Positions 8,438-17,083 of a stretch of 64,000 nt of DNA are shown here, in pieces. The DNA comes from Amphritea sp. 1_MG-2023 (GTDB lineage Bacteria; Pseudomonadota; Gammaproteobacteria; Pseudomonadales; Balneatricaceae), in contig NZ_JAUOQE010000007.1 in NCBI RefSeq assembly GCF_030547545.1, positions 1 through 64,000 on the forward strand. The letters are read 5' to 3'. Within the stretch, counting starts at the first letter, position 1. Each line of letters begins with the position of its first letter. The notes under the pieces were generated by a model. That model saw only the letters and a list, made by a program, of their open reading frames with translations, was not told the origin of the DNA and did not search any database. The translations under genes and the position numbers were made by a program.

Positions 8438-9124
8438 TTAAAAACCACACAGGCGTTTACGTTGCGCTGAGGTTTTTAATTGAGCACAGACTAAGTCCAG
8501 TTTATCTAGCGCCGCAATGCGCTGTTTAATATTTTTATGGTTACGGATAATACCGCGCTCGATGTTTAGTATGACGGCTGCTTGTGTCACGCTATCGAGC
8601 GTTGACCAGCCACGCATGCCCGCTTCGGTGACAGACACGTTGACGCCGTTTTCCCAGGGGCCTAGCGTGGTGGCTTGTATTAACGCGTGACGATACTCGG
8701 CATCAAATTGTTGTAGCGAGGCTTTCATTAGCGCAATATTCGCCCAACTATAAGGCCAGTTAGGGCGTAACTGAGTCGCTAGCTGATAGTCGGCTAACGA
8801 TTGTTGCGTCTGTTGCACAAACTGATCTTGATTGCCTTGATAATAATGATCGATGGCTTGGTAATAATTCAACAGACCGTGCATGTCTCGATATTCGGCA
8901 TGTAGAGGGTTCCAGTGGATAGCCGTAGTAATATTATTGAGTGCCTGATTTAGTTCTTCAGTCGGTGGGGTTTTCGCTTTTTTCTGCCAGTATTCTAAAT
9001 GCTGTCGAGGACTGTAGGCATGGAGATCGGCGATACCGATACCAACAGCGAAGTAAGCCGCCACGCATAGCGCGATGATCAGCGGGGCGGTGATGAGTAA
9101 GCGCGGCTTAATCCGGTTATGCAT
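8438..9124 (-). CDS. VpsP-like polysaccharide biosynthesis protein
   Basis: A 228-residue protein with one N-terminal membrane helix (about residues 9-30) and a helical extracytoplasmic part resembling tetratricopeptide repeats (WNPLHAEYRDMHGLL, LRPNWPYSWANIALM). This matches the VpsP family found next to Wzc-type kinases in Vibrio-like exopolysaccharide clusters; its biochemical role is not known to me. The chosen ATG at 9124 overlaps the end of the phosphatase gene by 8 bp (ATGCATAA), indicating translational coupling; a start 19 codons upstream would lie deeper inside that gene. A regulatory or scaffolding role in polymer export is inferred only from neighbours. Confidence 0.7.
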   Translation of the reverse strand: MHNRIKPRLLITAPLIIALCVAAYFAVGIGIADLHAYSPRQHLEYWQKKAKTPPTEELNQALNNITTAIHWNPLHAEYRDMHGLLNYYQAIDHYYQGNQDQFVQQTQQSLADYQLATQLRPNWPYSWANIALMKASLQQFDAEYRHALIQATTLGPWENGVNVSVTEAGMRGWSTLDSVTQAAVILNIERGIIRNHKNIKQRIAALDKLDLVCAQLKTSAQRKRLCGF

Positions 9125-9839
9125 GATGGAATACAATTTGCTCGGGTGTGTCGTTGACGAGGCGGTATGCGGCGGCTTCACCGATGATTTCAGCGGCGGC
9201 TTGTACGCCTTCGCTCAAAATCGGCGGGCGATGGGCTAAATTGTGAGCATCTGTTGCTAACACGGTTACCCAGTCTCGTGCGAGGAGTTCTTTGGCGATG
9301 GTGTAGGCGCTATCACCAAACCGGCCTGCGACCGACATCGCGGTTACTTGTAGCAAGCAGCCTTGTTCAATAAACGGGTTGATTTTATCAATATTATTGA
9401 TGATCTCTTTATTCCGCTCGGGGTGAGCGATCATCGGGATAATATTCTGGGATTTTAACCAGCGAATCAGTTGATCGCTGCCGGGGGGGATATGATTGTG
9501 CGGCAGTTCGAGTAACAACACCTTCTGCCCTTGCCACTCGCCTAAAAAGGGCACGTGACCGGACGGAATCATGCTAATCATCTCGGCAGAGATGCGTAGC
9601 TCAGCCCCCATGGTTAATGTCAACGGGATCGAATGCTCAATCAAGGCCGCTTGTAAACGCTGTAAAACCGGCTCGATGGTCGCGATTTGATTATCATAGC
9701 GTCCGGGATGAATGTGAGGTGTCACCACCATATGCTTTATACCGTCACTGACCGCGGTGCGGGCCAGTGCCAGTGATTCATCCAATGTCCCCGGGCCATC
9801 ATCGATACCCGGGAGGATATGATTATGCAGATCGATCAT
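9117..9839 (-). CDS. CpsB/YwqE-type tyrosine-protein phosphatase (PHP family)
   Basis: Metal-dependent phosphotyrosine phosphatase expected to dephosphorylate the adjacent BY-kinase and so control polymer synthesis. The 240-residue protein has the PHP metal-binding motifs: the N-terminal DLHNHILPGIDDGP, VVTPHIHPG, the MIAHPERN segment and the C-terminal ATDAHNLAHRPP. Its start directly follows the kinase gene. This PHP class is best known from Firmicutes capsule loci, whereas many proteobacterial Wzc kinases are paired with low-molecular-weight Wzb phosphatases; none is present here. Confidence 0.9.
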   Translation of the reverse strand: MIDLHNHILPGIDDGPGTLDESLALARTAVSDGIKHMVVTPHIHPGRYDNQIATIEPVLQRLQAALIEHSIPLTLTMGAELRISAEMISMIPSGHVPFLGEWQGQKVLLLELPHNHIPPGSDQLIRWLKSQNIIPMIAHPERNKEIINNIDKINPFIEQGCLLQVTAMSVAGRFGDSAYTIAKELLARDWVTVLATDAHNLAHRPPILSEGVQAAAEIIGEAAAYRLVNDTPEQIVFHHA

Positions 9840-12052
9840 TAGGCTCTCTGTTCTGCGGCGGTGTAACCGTAAGTATCGTAATAACCATTATAATCATCAC
9901 CATACTTAGCGGCTTTCTTAATATCGACCTGATTCAGTACCACACCAATAATGGGTGCTTTCACTTCGCCGAGTCGTTTAAGACCATTCTTCGCCAACTG
10001 ATAGTTGGTTGAATCGGCTTTAACCACATAGATCATCGCGCCGACATGATGTGATAACACGAGCGCATCACTGACCGCTTGAGTCGGGGCGGTGTCGATA
10101 ATAATACGGTCGTATTTAGTTTCCAGTAATGCCAATGCTTTAGCAAAACGTTCAGATGACAGCAGTTCCAGTGGGTTTGGCGGAATAATACCGGATGGCA
10201 AGACATCGATTCCCGATTTCTCATCCTTGTGAATGGTTTCTTCCAGTTTGGCCGTACCCGCCACCAAGTTCGACAATCCGGCAACCTTACCGGACAGGCC
10301 GAAGGCTTTGGCAATGGAGGGACGTCGCATATCCGCATCGATGAGCAAGACTTTTTCCATCTGCCCGAGAGAAAAGGCCATATTGAGTGTCAGTGACGTC
10401 TTACCTTCACCGGGTACCGATGAGGTAACGCATAGGACTTTATGCGGGTTATCCAATGCTGAGAGTACAATGCCGGTGCGAATAGTCCGCACGGACTCGG
10501 CAAAAGCAGACTGACCTTTATCTAAGTAAGCGGTATAGCTGACGTTATCGGTTTTATTCTTTTTAGCCAGTTTGGGTAATAAACCGAGCATGGTCGCGCC
10601 GAGCTTGTTTTCGACATCCTGAGCGGTTTTCAGCGTATTGTTCAGTGCTTCGAGTAAGAACGAGAACATGATACCGAACATGATGCTCACCACGAAGGCC
10701 AACGCCATAATCAGGCCTTTTTTAGGTTTTGCTGGATCCTGCGGTGGCTGTGCTGGATCCGAAATGCGCGCGTTTGCCGATTGTAGATCGCCGGTGGCAT
10801 TAGTTTCGCTTAATCGAGTGAAGAAGGTGTCATAGAGCTGACGGTTGGCATCGACCTCTTTCTCGAGCTCTTTAAGACGGTAATCTTTACGGTTGATCGA
10901 TTGCAGATCTCGCTTGGTCTGATCAACGGCGGCTTTCAAAGAGCGTTCAGCGGACAGAGCTAAGCGATATTCATTTTCAATACCATTGACGACCGATAGA
11001 ATTTGAGCATTTAGGCTGCGTCTGGCGTTATCCAGTTCAGACTGTGCTGCCTTCATCTTCGGGTGTTTAGCTCCATAGCGCTTAGCGAGTTCAGACTTTT
11101 TAAGCTCAACCTGAAGCACTGAGCCTTTGAGGCTTTGTACCAGAGGATGTTGCAGTATGGCGGGAATGAGTTCGAAGTTCTCTGGATTACGCTTATCCAG
11201 CCGTTTAATTTGACGATTCAGGCTTTCTAGGGCCATCCGTTCGCGTCGAGCTTCAACATGTTTACTGGCGACCATGTCGAGTTCGTTATTAGCGATATCG
11301 AAGCCGCCATCACTGCCGACAATCTGTTCCTGTTCACGATACTGTTGTAGGTTTTGCTCGGATATCTTCAACTTTTCTCGTAAGCCGCTCAAACGCTCCA
11401 TCAGCCAACCGGAGGCTTTGGTGGTGAGTTGTAGGCGTGCCTCAAGGTTGTTTTCAATATAGGCATCGCCAACGGCATTGGCTATCTGTGCCGATAGCAT
11501 TGGATCAAAAGAATCGTAACTGATTTTAACTAATTGGGTTTTTCGAATAGGGGAGACGGATAAGTTCTCAATAAATTGAGCCGTTACTTGTTGCAACCTA
11601 ACGCGTTTCTGTTCCTCTTCGCTGAGTTCTTCTTTAACCCCCAGCGGTATCAAATCTTTAATCGAGGCGATTGTCGTTGCCATAAAGCTTGGTGGCTGAT
11701 TAAACTCAGGATTATTAATCAGATTGAGTTTATCGATGACTCGTTCCGCTAGTTGGCGTGACTTAAGAATTTCGAATTGAGTTAGATAATATTCACTATT
11801 ACTTGAATCTAAGCCATACACTTCTTCAATAGAGACGACGTTGGCGTTTTGCGATTCGATCAATAGCGTCGCATCCGCACGATAGATCGGTTTCATGGAG
11901 AAGACCATCAAGGTGGTCAACATGGTGACCACGATGGCAAAGCCAAAGATGCCCCACTTATGCCGATTAATCGTATTCCAGTATTGGCGTAGGTCGATAA
12001 CATCATCACTCATCAATTGGGAGATGTTTTCCTGAGATTTATGCGTTTCCAT
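9839..12052 (-). CDS. wzc: Wzc-type polysaccharide co-polymerase and BY-family tyrosine autokinase
   Basis: Inner-membrane protein that couples polysaccharide polymerisation to export and is controlled by tyrosine autophosphorylation. The 737 residues comprise an N-terminal cytoplasmic start, a first membrane helix (about 35-52), a periplasmic Wzz/coiled-coil region, a second helix near 450-470 and a cytoplasmic kinase domain. The kinase has Walker A SSVPGEGKTS, Walker A' VLLIDADMRRPS and a tyrosine-rich tail (YGDDYNGYYDTYGYT) as the autophosphorylation cluster. CGGAAAG lies before the ATG. It is flanked by its likely partners, the OPX protein upstream and the phosphatase downstream. Confidence 0.94.
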   Translation of the reverse strand: METHKSQENISQLMSDDVIDLRQYWNTINRHKWGIFGFAIVVTMLTTLMVFSMKPIYRADATLLIESQNANVVSIEEVYGLDSSNSEYYLTQFEILKSRQLAERVIDKLNLINNPEFNQPPSFMATTIASIKDLIPLGVKEELSEEEQKRVRLQQVTAQFIENLSVSPIRKTQLVKISYDSFDPMLSAQIANAVGDAYIENNLEARLQLTTKASGWLMERLSGLREKLKISEQNLQQYREQEQIVGSDGGFDIANNELDMVASKHVEARRERMALESLNRQIKRLDKRNPENFELIPAILQHPLVQSLKGSVLQVELKKSELAKRYGAKHPKMKAAQSELDNARRSLNAQILSVVNGIENEYRLALSAERSLKAAVDQTKRDLQSINRKDYRLKELEKEVDANRQLYDTFFTRLSETNATGDLQSANARISDPAQPPQDPAKPKKGLIMALAFVVSIMFGIMFSFLLEALNNTLKTAQDVENKLGATMLGLLPKLAKKNKTDNVSYTAYLDKGQSAFAESVRTIRTGIVLSALDNPHKVLCVTSSVPGEGKTSLTLNMAFSLGQMEKVLLIDADMRRPSIAKAFGLSGKVAGLSNLVAGTAKLEETIHKDEKSGIDVLPSGIIPPNPLELLSSERFAKALALLETKYDRIIIDTAPTQAVSDALVLSHHVGAMIYVVKADSTNYQLAKNGLKRLGEVKAPIIGVVLNQVDIKKAAKYGDDYNGYYDTYGYTAAEQRA

Positions 12053-12138
12053 ACTTTCCGGTTGGTCTCTTTTATGTGTATGCGGAACGTTGTTATCGTG
12101 CGTCTCTGCTGAATGAGTACTTTATAACACGCGTGTGG

Positions 12139-12687
12139 CTAGAAGAAGCTCTGTTCGATAGTAATAATATCGCCGGGCTTTATCTGAGTGTTCAGTTGCA
12201 CCAAGCGAGGCTTAGTTGTTTCACCGTCATGGGAGACAAACAGTTTGCTTTTGGATGCCCGTTCGGTAAATCCACCGGCGAGTGCAACCGCTTTCTGTAA
12301 TGTCAGCCCAGGTTGATAGGGGTAACCGCCCGGCTCTTCGACTTCGCCGTTGATATAGAATTGACGATATTCTAATACGGTAATACTCACTTGTGGATCG
12401 TGCAGGTAGCCGTCTGCTAAACCCTCTTGGATACGTTCGCTGAGGTTACCAATGGTCATATTGAGTATCTTTAACTCACCCAAGAAGGGGTAGGCAATGG
12501 TGCCGGCATCACTGAGACGTATTTCCATGCTCAGATCTTCTTCGCCGAATACCTGAATGCTCAACAGATCGCCCGAACCGAGACGATAATCGGAGAGTGT
12601 GGTTGATTCAGCCGCCGAAGTGACCGAGCAAAATAGTAACAGAGTAGCCATAAAGGCTACCCTGATCGTTTTATAACTGAGTAACAT
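12139..12687 (-). CDS. Short polysaccharide export (OPX/Wza-family) protein
   Basis: Periplasmic or outer-membrane export protein of the Wza family. Its 182 residues carry a signal peptide (about 1-26, ending SVTSAAES), the Poly_export domain (YRLGSGDLLSIQVFGE) and one SLBB-like domain (FYINGEVEEPGGYPYQPG to GGFTERASK). It ends there and lacks the C-terminal domains with which E. coli Wza (about 380 residues) forms its own outer-membrane channel. No clear lipobox precedes the mature start. Short OPX proteins are thought to work with a separate beta-barrel, and such a gene lies 23 bp upstream. Confidence 0.88.
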   Translation of the reverse strand: MLLSYKTIRVAFMATLLLFCSVTSAAESTTLSDYRLGSGDLLSIQVFGEEDLSMEIRLSDAGTIAYPFLGELKILNMTIGNLSERIQEGLADGYLHDPQVSITVLEYRQFYINGEVEEPGGYPYQPGLTLQKAVALAGGFTERASKSKLFVSHDGETTKPRLVQLNTQIKPGDIITIEQSFF

Positions 12688-12710
12688 AGAGGTTTCTCGA
12701 TTTAATCAGT

Positions 12711-13889
12711 TTAAAGCGCTGCGTTGACTGTCAGCATGACTAAGTTTTTAGTGTAATCTTCGGTGGCAATGTTGGAATCCACATCGCTGAATGTATAGCT
12801 CAAGCCAAAGGTTAACCAGCGGCGCATATCGTAGTTCATACCAACATTGATGGATGTTGTGTCATCCTCACGACCGTTAACATCACCTTCATAGGTTTCG
12901 CTAGTCATGCCGAGGCCGAGATCACTATTGATAACGTCGTTCCAAGCATGATTCCAGTTGATGTTGTAGTTTTTGGTATCGATGAAGTCGCCGGTGCCCG
13001 AGCTTTCAGCCGCTGAACGACTAGTGCTAATATCGACAACGGAGTATGTGCGGGGTGCCCAACGCACAGACGCTTCCCAACTGGCGCTGGTGAAATCTTC
13101 ACGACTAGCGGACTCGAAATCTTTGTCGCTGACACCCACCTTAACCGTACCGGTGGTTTTGGCGGTGCCTTCCCACGTTGCACCGACTAGATATTTCCAA
13201 GTGTTATTGTCCAGTGAACTGCTTGGATCAACATCGTAGTCGATATCTTTGTTACGTACTTCGAACAAAAGTGATGTTTTAGGCATCACTTTATAATAAA
13301 AAACAGAGCCTAAGGTGACTTCGGTGTCATCACGACCGGTGGTAATGGTGCGGAAGTTGGTGAATTCACGTTCTAGGTGCTCGCCATAGAATTCAATACG
13401 TCCAGTCGCTTGTGGCGCGCCGTACATATATCTGAAGCTCGCGGTAGTCACATCATACTCAATGGGACTAGAGGTAACATAATCGTTAGACCCTCGGGCT
13501 TCATGACCCTTGTTATAAGCGGCTTTTAGATCTAACACACTACGTTGACTGAATTCGATATGAGCATCTGCCGACAGAGTGTGATCGGTATAGTTATCAG
13601 CGGTGTTGTTTTGATGGGTACCGTCGCTGAGTTGATAAACCACGCGGTAAGCATTTAAACCATCTTCGGCAACGACTTGTACAGACGGAGAGAGAACCGT
13701 AATGGTCTCATCTTCTTCATTGTCTGCAGTACTAAAAAAGTTATCATCATAGCCAACTTGTGCGGTTATCATTGGAATGATTTTTACGGGGCCTGCATCG
13801 ATAGCTGCCGGTTCTATTGTTGCAGAAGCGGGCAGTGTAAATATCAAAGCGGAGGGGGCAATGAGGCTTACTAATGTTCGTTTTTTCAT
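12711..13889 (-). CDS. Outer-membrane beta-barrel protein of the exopolysaccharide locus (VpsM-like)
   Basis: First gene of the minus-strand cluster. The 392-residue protein has a clear signal peptide (MKKRTLVSLIAP to ASA, cleavage near residue 23). It is then rich in alternating aromatic/polar beta strands (for example YRVVYQLSDGTHQNN, WLTFGLSYTFSDVD) with Asp/Asn/Thr-rich turns, as in a mid-sized outer-membrane barrel. The C-terminus is hydrophobic (LVMLTVNAAL) without the usual terminal Phe. Position directly before the short OPX gene suggests it forms the outer-membrane pore for the polymer. Barrel nature is well supported; strand number and role are inferred. Confidence 0.8.
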   Translation of the reverse strand: MKKRTLVSLIAPSALIFTLPASATIEPAAIDAGPVKIIPMITAQVGYDDNFFSTADNEEDETITVLSPSVQVVAEDGLNAYRVVYQLSDGTHQNNTADNYTDHTLSADAHIEFSQRSVLDLKAAYNKGHEARGSNDYVTSSPIEYDVTTASFRYMYGAPQATGRIEFYGEHLEREFTNFRTITTGRDDTEVTLGSVFYYKVMPKTSLLFEVRNKDIDYDVDPSSSLDNNTWKYLVGATWEGTAKTTGTVKVGVSDKDFESASREDFTSASWEASVRWAPRTYSVVDISTSRSAAESSGTGDFIDTKNYNINWNHAWNDVINSDLGLGMTSETYEGDVNGREDDTTSINVGMNYDMRRWLTFGLSYTFSDVDSNIATEDYTKNLVMLTVNAAL

Positions 13890-14245
13890 TGGCGGATATC
13901 CTTATATAAGTAGTCTGTTTGTTGCCGTCTCAGCTGAGCATTTGTATATTATTTATCTGATTTTTGAGCGCAAATAACATGAAAAGTGGCCTTACAATAA
14001 TTTCTAATAGTATCATGGCTTTTTTTAAAGCGGAACTGTGATTGTTGCACTATGCGTCACTGCTGTGTGTTTTTTTGCTGTGCTGCAATATAAACCGCTA
14101 TATCGCCTCGGTGATCGATTGAAAAAGTAGTGGCCTGTTGGTGTATTTGGGTTTTAATTCTACTGCTATCCATTTTTGCTGGTAGAGCTTATTTTAACGC
14201 TTTTATGTTGCATCTCAGTGACATGGCGTGATTTGGTGGGGATAT
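13890..14245. other. Divergent intergenic region between the polysaccharide cluster and moaB
   Basis: About 355 bp, AT-rich, with no credible gene. It must hold the promoters of two divergent operons. The minus-strand candidate at 13946-13973 is annotated separately. On the plus strand TTGCTG (14075-14080) is followed after 17 bp by CTATAT (14098-14103), a weak candidate for moaB. T-rich runs near 14020 and 14070 have no obvious terminator stems. Confidence 0.5.
13946..13973 (-). promoter_or_regulatory. Candidate sigma-70 promoter of the exopolysaccharide operon
   Basis: On the minus strand TTGCGC (13973-13968) and TAATAT (13951-13946) are 16 bp apart, about 57 bp upstream of the beta-barrel start codon, in AT-rich DNA. 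Both hexamers are near consensus; no operator was recognised. Confidence 0.4.
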
Positions 14246-14800
14246 ATGAGTCATACAAAGAGTGAAGTATCTTTTCGGTCGTTACGCATTGCGGTACTGA
14301 CGGTATCTGATACACGAACAGCGGATAACGATACTTCCGGTGATGCGTTGGTGGAAGGTTTGACTGCGGCGGGGCATAGCCTCGCACAGCGTGCGATCTG
14401 TCGAGATGATGTCTATCAGTTACGTGCGGTGGTGTCGCAGTGGATTGCCGATGAAACCGTGCAGGCGATACTGGTGACCGGTGGTACAGGTTTCACCCTG
14501 CGTGATACCACGCCTGAAGCATTAACGCCGTTATTCGATAAGGCGATTGAGGGCTACGGTGAGCTGTTTCGACAATTATCTTATGAGGAGATCGGCACCT
14601 CGACGATTCAATCTCGTGCGTTTGCTGGTGTGGCCAATCGAACAGTCATTTTCTGTATGCCGGGTTCCACGGGGGCTTGTAAAACCGCTTGGAACGGTAT
14701 TATTCGTGAACAGTTGGATGCGCGTCATCGGCCCTGTAATTTTGTTGAGATGGTGATGACGGGGCAAACCGTTGACACGGCGTGTGGGCCTCGAGGATGA
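14246..14800 (+). CDS. moaB: Molybdenum cofactor biosynthesis protein MoaB
   Basis: Member of the MoaB/Mog family that adenylylates molybdopterin before molybdate insertion. The 184-residue product has the family motifs TVSDTRTADNDTSGDALVE, ILVTGGTGFTLRDTTPEAL and the C-terminal MPGSTGACKTAW. The ATG at 14246 is chosen because GGTGGGG precedes it at suitable spacing; an in-frame start six codons upstream has no better site. It is the first gene of a moaB-moeA-moaD-mobA group and overlaps moeA by 4 bp. Confidence 0.93.
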   Translation: MSHTKSEVSFRSLRIAVLTVSDTRTADNDTSGDALVEGLTAAGHSLAQRAICRDDVYQLRAVVSQWIADETVQAILVTGGTGFTLRDTTPEALTPLFDKAIEGYGELFRQLSYEEIGTSTIQSRAFAGVANRTVIFCMPGSTGACKTAWNGIIREQLDARHRPCNFVEMVMTGQTVDTACGPRG

Positions 14801-16029
14801 GTTGTGATCAATCTAATCCTGCCTTGATGCCGGTGACTGAGGCGCTGAGGGCACTGCTCGCGCAAGCTAAACCCCTAGTTGAAACAGAGGTACTGCCGAT
14901 TAGTGAGGCGCTTGGGCGAGTGTTGGCAGAAGATCAGTGTTCAGCCGTTGATGTGCCGCCACAAGATAACAGTGCCATGGACGGTTATGCGCTGAATAGT
15001 GTGGCGCTCGCTGAGTTGAGTGATAACAGTTTGAGCGTTTCTCAGCGTATCCCGGCGGGGGCTGCGCCTGCGGCACTCGAAGCGGGAACGGCCGCAAGAA
15101 TTTTTACCGGGTCTGAGATTCCGCTGGGTGCCGATACGGTGGTGATGCAGGAGAACATCCTTGTCAGCGAGGTTGATGGACAGGCTCGGATTGAGATTCT
15201 TGAGAGCCCGCCTGTGGGTAATAATATACGTCGGCGGGGGCAGGATATTCGTCAGGGGCAGGTGGTGATGACCGCGGGCACTCGATTGATGGCATCGCAT
15301 CTCGGCGTGTTGGCATCGGTAGGTATCGCCGAGATTCAGGTGTATAAACCCTTGAAGGTGGCTGTACTTGCTACCGGTGATGAGCTGATCATGCCGGGTA
15401 ATCCGTTGCAAGCTGGACAGATCTATAATTCAAACCTGTTTACGCTGAAGGGGTTGTTGCAAGGACTGAACTGTGATGTGGTCATCTCGACGATGGTTGA
15501 GGATACTCGGGAAGGTACCATTGCCGCGTTGAAGCAGGCGTCTGAGCAAGCGGATTGTATTATTACTAGCGGTGGCGTGTCTGTCGGAGAAGAGGATCAT
15601 GTTAAAGCGGCGGTTGAATCTCAGGGGGAGTTGAAACTCTGGAAGCTGGCCATTAAACCGGGTAAGCCGATGGCATTTGGCTATGTTAATGGCAAGCCTC
15701 TGTTGGGTTTGCCGGGAAACCCTTCTGCCGTATTGGTGACCTTCACTATATTGGCACGGCCTTTTTTATTGCAATCAATGGGCGCTGACTCGTCACCACC
15801 GTTAACGCTGTCGGTTGAGGCGGGTTTTAGTCGTCCGCGGGCGATTGGGCGGCAAGAGTATCTTCGGGTCGATATTCAGGCGGGCAGAGCGGTGTTGGCT
15901 CATAGTCAAAGCTCGGGTGTACTGAGTTCGGCTGTTTCGGCAAAGGGCTATCTCGTGGTGCCGGCGCAGACGATCGTTAATGAAGGTGATCAACTCGCGT
16001 TTATTCCGTTTAGTGAAGTAGGGCTTTAG
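14797..16029 (+). CDS. moeA: Molybdopterin molybdenumtransferase MoeA
   Basis: Inserts molybdate into adenylylated molybdopterin. The 410-residue protein shows PPQDNSAMDGYAL, ARIFTGSEIPLGADTVVMQE, VAVLATGDELI, the IITSGGVSVGEEDHV nucleotide loop and PLLGLPGNPSAVLV, all characteristic of MoeA. The start ATG overlaps the moaB stop (ATGA, 4 bp), so the longer upstream frame is rejected. The following 212-bp gap before moaD contains a candidate structured element. Confidence 0.95.
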   Translation: MSCDQSNPALMPVTEALRALLAQAKPLVETEVLPISEALGRVLAEDQCSAVDVPPQDNSAMDGYALNSVALAELSDNSLSVSQRIPAGAAPAALEAGTAARIFTGSEIPLGADTVVMQENILVSEVDGQARIEILESPPVGNNIRRRGQDIRQGQVVMTAGTRLMASHLGVLASVGIAEIQVYKPLKVAVLATGDELIMPGNPLQAGQIYNSNLFTLKGLLQGLNCDVVISTMVEDTREGTIAALKQASEQADCIITSGGVSVGEEDHVKAAVESQGELKLWKLAIKPGKPMAFGYVNGKPLLGLPGNPSAVLVTFTILARPFLLQSMGADSSPPLTLSVEAGFSRPRAIGRQEYLRVDIQAGRAVLAHSQSSGVLSSAVSAKGYLVVPAQTIVNEGDQLAFIPFSEVGL

Positions 16030-16075
16030 TGATCGAGCTGGCGAGTGAGGCTATCCTCTTTCGGTTATTTAAGTA

Positions 16076-16197
16076 GCTTAAAAAAGCTGGCTTAAAAAAG
16101 AATAGGTCGACTATGCAAGGCGGATCTAAAGGATGATGGATAACGCTTCTGTAAACGGCATAATAGTCGACCGATATCCGCATCATGATGTTAAGCT
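16076..16197 (+). other. Candidate structured RNA element between moeA and moaD
   Basis: GGTCGACTAT (16106-16115) is perfectly complementary to ATAGTCGACC (16164-16173). Inside the loop, GCGGAT (16121-16126) is complementary to ATCCGC (16177-16182), which lies just 3' of the second arm. The order a-b-a'-b' is that of a pseudoknot. Outer GCTTAA (16091-16096) and TTAAGC (16192-16197) could close the element. I do not recognise it as the known Moco (moaA-leader) motif. A chance palindrome or protein-binding site is the alternative. Confidence 0.4.
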
Positions 16198-16241
16198 TGC
16201 CATGAGATGTGTATTGATGATGCTAAGTGTAGGGTGTGGTG

Positions 16242-16487
16242 ATGGTTAAGGTGTTGTTTTTTGCTTCGTTACGTGAAGCGTTGGGGGTTGGGCAATTGGT
16301 TCATCAACCTGTCAATGGTGAGCGTGTTGTCGATCTGCTCGCGACCTTGAAGTTGCGAGGTGATCAATGGTGTCAGGCATTAGATGGCACGCTGCTTTGT
16401 TCGGTTAATCAAGAAATAGTGCCGTTAGAGACGGTGATTACTGAGGGGGATGAAGTGGGATTATTCCCGCCGGTAACCGGTGGATGA
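16242..16487 (+). CDS. moaD: Molybdopterin synthase sulfur-carrier subunit MoaD
   Basis: Ubiquitin-fold sulfur carrier whose C-terminal thiocarboxylate donates sulfur to form molybdopterin. The 81-residue protein starts VKVLFFASLREALG and ends in the required Gly-Gly (FPPVTGG). The ATG at 16242, with AGGG seven bases upstream, is preferred to two in-frame GTGs just before it. It overlaps mobA by 4 bp. Its partner MoaE, and MoaA/MoaC, are not in the window and must be encoded elsewhere if the pathway is complete. Confidence 0.9.
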   Translation: MVKVLFFASLREALGVGQLVHQPVNGERVVDLLATLKLRGDQWCQALDGTLLCSVNQEIVPLETVITEGDEVGLFPPVTGG

Positions 16488-17083
16488 AAGGCCTCGCTCC
16501 CGTTGATGTGATTGTGCTGGCCGGTGGTGAAGGTCGGCGTATGGGTGGTCGAGATAAGGGCTTGGTGGCGTTTCGCTCGTTACCGATGGTGGGTTTTGCT
16601 GTGCAGCTTGCCAAGCCTTATGCGCGGCGATTGATTATTAGTTGTAATCGCCACCTGCCGGAATACGCTGATCTAGCTGATCAAGTTGTTATGGATGAGT
16701 TAGCTGGGTTTCAAGGCCCTTTGGCGGGTATCTTGAGTGGTCTTCATGTTTGTCATACTGAGCTTGTGTTGGTTCTGCCTTGTGATACGCCCCTGCTTCA
16801 AACTGAGTTAATTGAGCGTTTATTGCTGGCAGCCCAAGCAAAGCCGGATGCTATTACGGTTTTGTCAGAAGGGGATAAACTGCACCCGTTGCATGCGGTG
16901 ATTCCTCGGCGGCTGACGGTGGATCTATCTAACTGGTTGGCAGGCGGTCAGCGAGCGGTGCAGCGATGGATGCGCAGCCATCCAATGCAACTCATTGATA
17001 TCGTTGATATGGCGGATCAGTTATGTAATTTGAATACTGAGCAGGCCTTACGTGTTGCCGAAAAATCACCGCTGAACAATTAA
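16484..17083 (+). CDS. mobA: Molybdenum cofactor guanylyltransferase MobA
   Basis: Attaches GMP to Mo-molybdopterin to give the guanine dinucleotide cofactor used by DMSO-reductase-family enzymes. The 199-residue protein has the nucleotidyltransferase start VIVLAGGEGRRMGGRDKGL, the DELAGFQGPLAGILSGL segment and the metal-binding LVLPCDTPLL. It overlaps moaD by 4 bp and closes the cofactor group. No terminator is evident in the 77 bp before the next gene. Confidence 0.94.
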   Translation: MKGLAPVDVIVLAGGEGRRMGGRDKGLVAFRSLPMVGFAVQLAKPYARRLIISCNRHLPEYADLADQVVMDELAGFQGPLAGILSGLHVCHTELVLVLPCDTPLLQTELIERLLLAAQAKPDAITVLSEGDKLHPLHAVIPRRLTVDLSNWLAGGQRAVQRWMRSHPMQLIDIVDMADQLCNLNTEQALRVAEKSPLNN

